DNA of 64,000 bases, from positions 3,348,001-3,412,000 of the forward strand of contig JAQQWL010000002.1 of assembly GCA_038363925.1 (NCBI GenBank). Direction: 5' to 3'. A program made the translations under genes and the position numbers. How positions within the stretch are numbered: the stretch's first letter is position 1; the number at the start of each line of letters is the position of its first letter. This DNA is from Apiospora phragmitis. Lineage: Eukaryota > Ascomycota > Sordariomycetes > Amphisphaeriales > Apiosporaceae. Below are positions 59,049 to 64,000 of the stretch, piece after piece. The notes beneath the pieces were generated by a model. That model was given only the letters and a program-made list of their open reading frames with translations, was not told where the DNA came from and did not search any database.

Positions 59049-59680
59049 GATGTAGGGACGGATTGATGATGGGATGAGGGACGAAGAAGGAATGTCGCTA
59101 ATGTCTGAAGGGGAAAGGAAGGGAGCGGCATTAATACTGTCTGTCACACCTCACAGCGAGGAGGACGGGCAACAGGTTTGGTTCGGGTTTCTTTGTAGAT
59201 ACACACATTACGAGTCTTGTTTTTATTGTTCAGGGCTAGGAGCAACGGTATTACGAATCATGATCGAGTCGTTAATTCTTACTGCAGGTTCACACATGGA
59301 AATATAATTTTGTCACAGGTATACCTTGTTTCTTTCACTAGCTGCTGCGTGATAAATCTTATAACCAAGTAACTTTTTGTAAAGTAGTCAGTGCTTCCTG
59401 ATTATTCATTGCTCAATATAGAGTAGTGGCTCAGTGGCATAGTGAACCCCCTGCGCACTTGCCCTGTTTTCTCAACATGTATTGAACATCAAGATTCCGA
59501 TCCATGAGAGTACTTCTGCTAGTAAATATAGGTACTGCACTGAACAAAGGGGTCCATCTTGTGATAGCAGGGTTGCATATTATTTTGTACAACATAATTA
59601 GACGACTGCCTAATCAGGACCTTACCCTGCCCATGACTCCGTATACACGACTTTTTCGACGGGTATCCCATTAAAGTAAC
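59049..59680. other. Convergent 3' region, coiled-coil gene / SerRS
   Basis: 632 bp between convergent stops, AT-rich. Nothing recognised. Confidence 0.4.
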
Positions 59681-61231
59681 TTATTTAATCCTGTGCTTCA
59701 TGTCAATGACATCAGTCCCCATGAGATCCCACAGGCATTCCGGCAGCTTGACGAGCAACTCGCCCTCGTCCCAGCCGTTCTCCAGTATGGCGGCCAGGAC
59801 GCGGGGCACGGCGAGGGCGGTGCCGTTGACGGTCCAGGGGAAGGTCATCTTGCCGTCGGTCTTGACGCGGGTGGCGAGGCGGCGCGTCTGGTAGTCGGTG
59901 CAGATGCTGGCGCTCGTGACCTCGCCCCACCCTTCGTTCTTCTGGCGGCGCGAGGGGAAGAAGGCCTCGATGTCGCACTTGCGGGCGGCCGAGGCGCCGA
60001 GGTCGGCCGAGGGCATCTCGAGGACGCGGCAGTGCAGGCCCAGCATCTCGAGGATCTCGGTCTGGATGTCGACGACCTCGTCGAAGAGCTCCGTCGCGGC
60101 CGACGGGTTCGGCTCGGCCCAGGCGAACAGCTCGACCTTGGTGAACTCGTGCACGCGGTACAGGCCCTTGGTGTCGACGCCGCGCGCGCCCGCCTCGGCG
60201 CGGTAGCAGCGCGAAACGGCGACGCGCTTCAGGGGTAGCTCCGACTCCTCGAGCAGGGTGTCGGCCTTCATGCCGGCGAGCGGGATCTCGGCGGTGCCGG
60301 CGAGCACGAGCTCGGGCTTGCCGCGGTCGCGGTCGGCCGCCGACTGCGCCAACCCGTAAATCTGCGTCTCGCCGTGCTGGTCGCGCGGCTGGAAGCCGCA
60401 GGCCGCCGCGATGTGGCCGTACACGATGCTCGGCGGCGTCACCTGGCGCCAGCCGTGGCGGGTCGCGACGGCGAGCGCGAACTGGACCAGGGCCTGCTCG
60501 AGGCGCGCGCCCTGGTCCAGGAGGTAGTACCAGCCCCAGCCGGTGGACGTGGCGGCGCCGGCGAAGTCGAGCAGGCCCAGCTCGGAGCCGATGTGGACGT
60601 GGGAGCGCCAGACGCGGTCCGACTCGGACGGCACGGGCTCCGGGTGGTTGTTGATGTAGGACAGGACCAGGGCCTCGTCGCCGCGGGGCGTCTGGTCGCT
60701 CGTCAGGTTGGGGAGGGCGAGGGCCATGTCCTCGATCTCGCGCGTGAGGCGGTCCTCGGCCTGCTCGATGGCCACGAGCTTCTCCTTCAGCTGCTTGGCC
60801 TCGGCCAGCAGCTCCTCCCTGGACAGGCCGCGCAGGCGCTCGGTGGCGGGGTCCTCATCGCCCGTCGTCGTGGCCGAGTTGGCGATCTGCTTCCGCAGCA
60901 GGTTGCTGCGCTCGCGCAGGTGGCGGCCGTCCCGCTGCTGCTCCTGCCATTGCTGGTGAAGGTTGTTGATCTGGGCGGGATATGCGCTCAGGAATTTGTA
61001 GTTGCGCTCGATGCAGTTCTGCTCGTATAGGGTCGGGTTCTGGCGGATGTGCTTGATGTCGATACTCGGCCGGGGAGCGGTGGTCGGCCGACTGGAAACG
61101 GGCTCTGCTGGTGTCGTCCGGTTGGGATTGCCACGGCGTTGGACCGACGCATGGAAGAAGCGGGTTTGCGCAGGGCGAAAGCGACATCGCATGCACACGA
61201 AAGAGGTCTGAGGCGGTCGCATCCTCAACAA
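59681..61231 (-). CDS. DIA4: Mitochondrial seryl-tRNA synthetase
   Basis: Class II aminoacyl-tRNA synthetase charging mitochondrial tRNA-Ser. Single intact exon of 516 codons. An N-terminal presequence (MLRMRPPQTSFVCMRCRFRPAQ, Arg-rich, no early acidic residues) precedes the SerRS tRNA-binding coiled-coil arm (IDIKHIRQNPTLYEQNCI through EDRLTREIEDMALALPN). The catalytic domain shows motif 2 (SRCYRAEAGARGVDTKGLYR, VHEFTKVELF) and motif 3 (NGTALAVPRVLAAILEN). TAEIPL is the serine-binding TxE motif. Very GC-rich third positions. The presequence marks it as the mitochondrial rather than cytosolic enzyme. An alternative start is the Met at 61222. Confidence 0.95.
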   Translation of the reverse strand: MLRMRPPQTSFVCMRCRFRPAQTRFFHASVQRRGNPNRTTPAEPVSSRPTTAPRPSIDIKHIRQNPTLYEQNCIERNYKFLSAYPAQINNLHQQWQEQQRDGRHLRERSNLLRKQIANSATTTGDEDPATERLRGLSREELLAEAKQLKEKLVAIEQAEDRLTREIEDMALALPNLTSDQTPRGDEALVLSYINNHPEPVPSESDRVWRSHVHIGSELGLLDFAGAATSTGWGWYYLLDQGARLEQALVQFALAVATRHGWRQVTPPSIVYGHIAAACGFQPRDQHGETQIYGLAQSAADRDRGKPELVLAGTAEIPLAGMKADTLLEESELPLKRVAVSRCYRAEAGARGVDTKGLYRVHEFTKVELFAWAEPNPSAATELFDEVVDIQTEILEMLGLHCRVLEMPSADLGASAARKCDIEAFFPSRRQKNEGWGEVTSASICTDYQTRRLATRVKTDGKMTFPWTVNGTALAVPRVLAAILENGWDEGELLVKLPECLWDLMGTDVIDMKHRIK

Positions 61232-61679
61232 AGGTATGATCTCAACTAGGAGAGAGACTGCAAGAAGGTCGGGACAGACTCTGCTTCTTATTTTATGAAC
61301 TTGGAGTCAAGGTTAGTATAGACCGGACGGAAGTTCCGGGCTGCGACTTCGACATCCCCGAAATTTTGAGATCGCGGGAAGCTCTCAAGAATGTACTTTA
61401 CATTTATTCTAGGTCAACCAGAGCTCTCCCCGCATTTTGCAATTGACCGGGGTAAGCTGTTTGCTTAGCCGGCAAGCCGGGGTGGAAAGCGTCCAGTTGG
61501 GTCGGTCACCAGTCACACCCAGTCACCAACCATCGTGCCATTCTCTGTCCATTTACACTTTTCATTACGTAGTGGCATCGAGTTAACCGAGGGTATCGTT
61601 GTGCATAGATGATGGCTAACACACCCACATTGCATCAGATCTACGAATTTGTCCATTACACTCACTGGCTGACGACTGA
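61232..61679. other. Intergenic, ARP10 - SerRS
   Basis: 448 bp upstream of the SerRS gene and downstream of ARP10, both on the minus strand. Presumed SerRS promoter. Confidence 0.4.
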
Positions 61680-63425
61680 CTACACAGTACCCCAGACTCC
61701 CAGCGTCCAACTGGTCGCTTGATTTCCCTGGCCCCTAATCAGGCCACCAGCTCCCATGCTCTGCCGCTGTTGCTTCTGCTGCGCCTGCACGTCGACTTCG
61801 TTCGGCCGACTGGCCCCGTTCACACCCTGCTGAAACCATATGTCTCGTTCGATCACCGCCAGTGCTGGCACTTTGAGTTGCGTGGCCATACTTGCGCCGC
61901 ACCATGGCCCCAGTGAATCAATCGCTCGCAACACACCCTGCACCGGTGCTCTGTAGTTCTTTTCCTGCCGGATGTGTTCCTCGACTTCATCCACCTCGGG
62001 TGGGGCATGCGCCGGGTCCAGAGGTACGGCCTCCTCTCCCGAGGTGCCGGAGGGGTCTGTTTGCTGTATGATAGGTATTGGTCCATCGTTTGCTTGCCTG
62101 CTTGCGTTGCGCTTGATTTTGGGGTTGTTCCTGTAGGCGTCGGCGCCCTTGCCTTGGATCGGATCCCAGCTCTTCTCCTGCGCCAGGAGGGAAACCTCGT
62201 CAAAGATCCGGCCGCGAAGCCCAATGACGTTAGAGCACCCGCCAGTGAAAATGATGCGTGACATGCACATGGCCCTTACGTCCAGGGGCAGCTGAAGTAA
62301 ACCGCGGTAAATCAGCAAATGGAGAGGGAGTTCGTGGTCATCGAAGCACGCTGGCGCATAGCGAGTCTCGAAGAAGGTCGTTTCGCATGGCTCGGCCAAT
62401 TGTGAAAATGGAACCTGTATGGTCTTGCTAGGTTTGCACGAAGAAAGATGGATTGGAGTAGGCGTGGAATCTTCTGCAGGATCCGCAGTATCAGATTCAT
62501 CGGCCTCATGGAGAGTAGGTAGTCCTTCGGTGTTGGACTGTTTCGGGGTTTTCTCCGATTTCTTGCACCAGAGCATGCGAGTAGCAACCTGCTCGCACTC
62601 TTCGAAGCTGATGATGTCCTTTGGTGTGGATTCTCCCTCCACTTGTGATTCAGCGGTTCGGCCCTGGATGGCATTCACCAAGAAGTTCCGGGTCTCTTCT
62701 AGCAGCATCTTGCCGGCTCGGATGGTGCGCCATGTCTGCACTTCGCGAAACTCGTAGACTGCAGTGACTATCGTTTCGTTCCAGCCAATGTCCACCACCA
62801 ATCCAGAGCGCACCCCTGCCGCAAAAGTGGCCATGGCCGGTGACGAGAGAAGTGATATGGTGGGGATCTGGAAGTTGCGGAAGAGCGTGCTGAGGGTGGA
62901 CGATAGAAGCGGGAGAGGGGCGGCAGGCGGTAATACCAGCGATATCCTGCGCGGTTTCGAATCGACCAGGAGGTATCGGGTGAATGTGTCCCGCAAAACA
63001 CGCTCAAGTTTGTCGCCCACGAGGCCCAAGTCTTGCCCCCTCACATCAAGCTGGCAAAGCTCGTGATCGCTCCCCCAGGCCTTGCCAGCCGTCCTCTTTC
63101 TCCAGTCATGCTCGTAGCCGGGTTCCCAGGCCCGGTAGTCGCCGGCTCGTTTGTCGTGTTCCGAATCGAAGGCCACGATCCGTTTGGGCGTAGAGTCGCC
63201 GGCAAACCCGACACGCAGTTTCCGGCAGCCCAGTTCGATGATGATGATCTCTTCTTCGGCGCGGGCACTGGATGGCGACCCGAGTACCGAGGAGGATAGT
63301 GGTCGTGCCAGCGGGGTGTTGGGAGCGCCGGATGTAGAGTCTCTCGCAGACGACTGGCCACCGGCGCGAATGTTAGACACAGACCGGTGGGCAAGAGTCG
63401 GTCTTGCATCGGGATCGGAAGCCAT
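61680..63425 (-). CDS. ARP10: Actin-related protein 10 (dynactin pointed-end, RO-7-like)
   Basis: Divergent actin-related protein expected at the pointed end of the dynactin Arp1 filament, needed for dynein-driven nuclear movement in fungi. Single exon, about 581 residues from the Met at 63425 (an upstream in-frame Met at 63452 is possible). After a Ser-rich leader the actin fold begins with IIIIELGCRKLRVGFAGDSTPKR (phosphate-1-like loop); VLPPAAPLPLLSSTLSTLF and LSSPAMATFAAGVRSGLVVDIGW (phosphate-2 loop region) follow; then IIFTGGCSNVIGLRGRIFDE (adenosine loop) and WCGASMATQLKVP. Long acidic and Pro-rich insertions (about residues 300-360 and 440-510) are typical of fungal Arp10. Canonical actin ATP residues are poorly kept. 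No frame break. Other ARPs are less likely given the strong divergence. Confidence 0.86.
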   Translation of the reverse strand: MASDPDARPTLAHRSVSNIRAGGQSSARDSTSGAPNTPLARPLSSSVLGSPSSARAEEEIIIIELGCRKLRVGFAGDSTPKRIVAFDSEHDKRAGDYRAWEPGYEHDWRKRTAGKAWGSDHELCQLDVRGQDLGLVGDKLERVLRDTFTRYLLVDSKPRRISLVLPPAAPLPLLSSTLSTLFRNFQIPTISLLSSPAMATFAAGVRSGLVVDIGWNETIVTAVYEFREVQTWRTIRAGKMLLEETRNFLVNAIQGRTAESQVEGESTPKDIISFEECEQVATRMLWCKKSEKTPKQSNTEGLPTLHEADESDTADPAEDSTPTPIHLSSCKPSKTIQVPFSQLAEPCETTFFETRYAPACFDDHELPLHLLIYRGLLQLPLDVRAMCMSRIIFTGGCSNVIGLRGRIFDEVSLLAQEKSWDPIQGKGADAYRNNPKIKRNASRQANDGPIPIIQQTDPSGTSGEEAVPLDPAHAPPEVDEVEEHIRQEKNYRAPVQGVLRAIDSLGPWCGASMATQLKVPALAVIERDIWFQQGVNGASRPNEVDVQAQQKQQRQSMGAGGLIRGQGNQATSWTLGVWGTV

Positions 63426-63937
63426 GACGACGATCGTAATGGATTGTGTCAACCGGATAGGGAGTTGGTCGTATTGGCGTTACGCAACGGGCATGACTAC
63501 ATGCGACTAGTTATACATTAGGGAATGAAGTCTGCAAACGCGCTGCGACAGGGCGATGCGCGAATGGGATTGGAGCTTGGGGTTTAATTGAAAGCCAGTA
63601 CAGTCAGTGAGTGCTTGAAAGTGACAAGGATGCTTGTTCTGAGAGCTTGAGTTGCTTGTACCGATACTTTTCGGCTCTAGTCCGTAGTTCCCCCACCAAC
63701 CTCGAGGCAAAAGTCAATAATCGGTAACAATAAGTTTCCGCATTCGGCTCTCTGGTCAATTGATGACCTCAATCGAGCGGTTTGAACTGAAGCCTAACGC
63801 TAGGCCAGGTTCAGATGAGTTTGCTCAGATACAACCTACATAACTAAATGAAACAGCAGCATCCAACATAATACCTGAGCCGACTTGTTTGATTCGAAGG
63901 CCGATGCATCGAGCAGAGAACCAGCTGGCTGGTTAAG
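63426..63937. other. Divergent intergenic region, ARP10 / right-edge gene
   Basis: 512 bp, presumed promoter region for ARP10 and for the possible gene starting at 63938. Confidence 0.35.
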
Positions 63938-64000
63938 ATGGGTATCAAGGGGTAAGTCACTTGCAGCTGCACCTGGATGACATAACGAATACAGTCTTGG
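63938..64000 (+). CDS. Possible first exon of an XPG/FEN1-type nuclease (partial)
   Basis: ATG GGT ATC AAG GG followed directly by GTAAGT encodes MGIKG, the start seen in Rad2/FEN1/Exo1/Yen1-type structure-specific nucleases (the N-terminal Met-Gly is part of their active site). A candidate 43-nt intron, 63952-63994, ends in AATACAG, continuing TCTTGG (Leu-Gly). Only 14 coding bases before the intron are visible, so both gene and family are tentative; the following residues lie outside the window. Confidence 0.3.

Noticed and set aside
59693..61030. Plus-strand ORFs (181 and 218 codons) opposite the SerRS gene
   Set aside because: Antisense shadows of a GC-rich intact gene; no similarity to known proteins.
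1..64000. CRISPR array, prophage or bacterial operon
   Set aside because: No regularly spaced repeats; intron-rich eukaryotic genes throughout.

Overview
The window is nuclear DNA of a filamentous ascomycete (Pezizomycotina). The grounds are gene-dense chromatin with many 50-120 nt introns, branch-point-like CTAAC/CTGAC boxes 10-25 nt before AG, and protein sequences of filamentous-fungal type (Clr5-domain protein, dynactin Arp10/RO-7-like protein, AA3-type secreted oxidoreductase, fungal GPI-anchored protein). A Sordariomycete is my best guess, but that is inference.

Layout, left to right. RAT1 (5' end only, -), USO1 (+), PRMT3 (+), a 3.3 kb gene-poor gap, an EF-hand MscS-type channel (+), RPC82 (-), QCR2 (+), an 886 bp terminal-inverted-repeat element, ATP15 (+), MAK10/NAA35 (+), a peroxisomal-type adenine nucleotide carrier (-), an ARS-binding protein 2 homologue (+), an MFS sugar transporter (+), the Hsp90 co-chaperone p23/SBA1 (-), VPS24 (+), a GPI-anchored cysteine protein (-), a Clr5-domain protein (-), a secreted cellobiose-dehydrogenase-like GMC oxidoreductase (+), a decayed DUF2235 hydrolase (+), a ~1,980-residue coiled-coil protein with internal repeats (+), mitochondrial seryl-tRNA synthetase (-), ARP10 (-), and the first codons of a possible XPG-type nuclease (+) at the right edge.

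Most genes are unrelated housekeeping genes: RNA turnover and transcription, vesicle transport and ESCRT, oxidative phosphorylation, N-terminal acetylation, arginine methylation, dynactin, mitochondrial translation. The stretch from about 40.7 to 52 kb is more accessory in character (secreted or GPI proteins, Clr5 protein, oxidoreductase, decayed DUF2235 gene, long gaps). I see no multi-gene pathway or cluster and no convincing novel multi-gene system.

Two global features matter for any user. First, about 20 single-base frame breaks interrupt otherwise well-conserved genes, including essential single-copy ones, mostly in or beside short C/G runs and mostly as one missing base. They look like consensus errors, so those genes are annotated as whole CDSs with the breaks located. 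Second, a previously unlabelled TA-flanked terminal-inverted-repeat element lies between the two respiratory-chain genes QCR2 and ATP15; it is the clearest non-genic discovery here. Two introns with GC-AG ends and a 21-nt microexon were also resolved.
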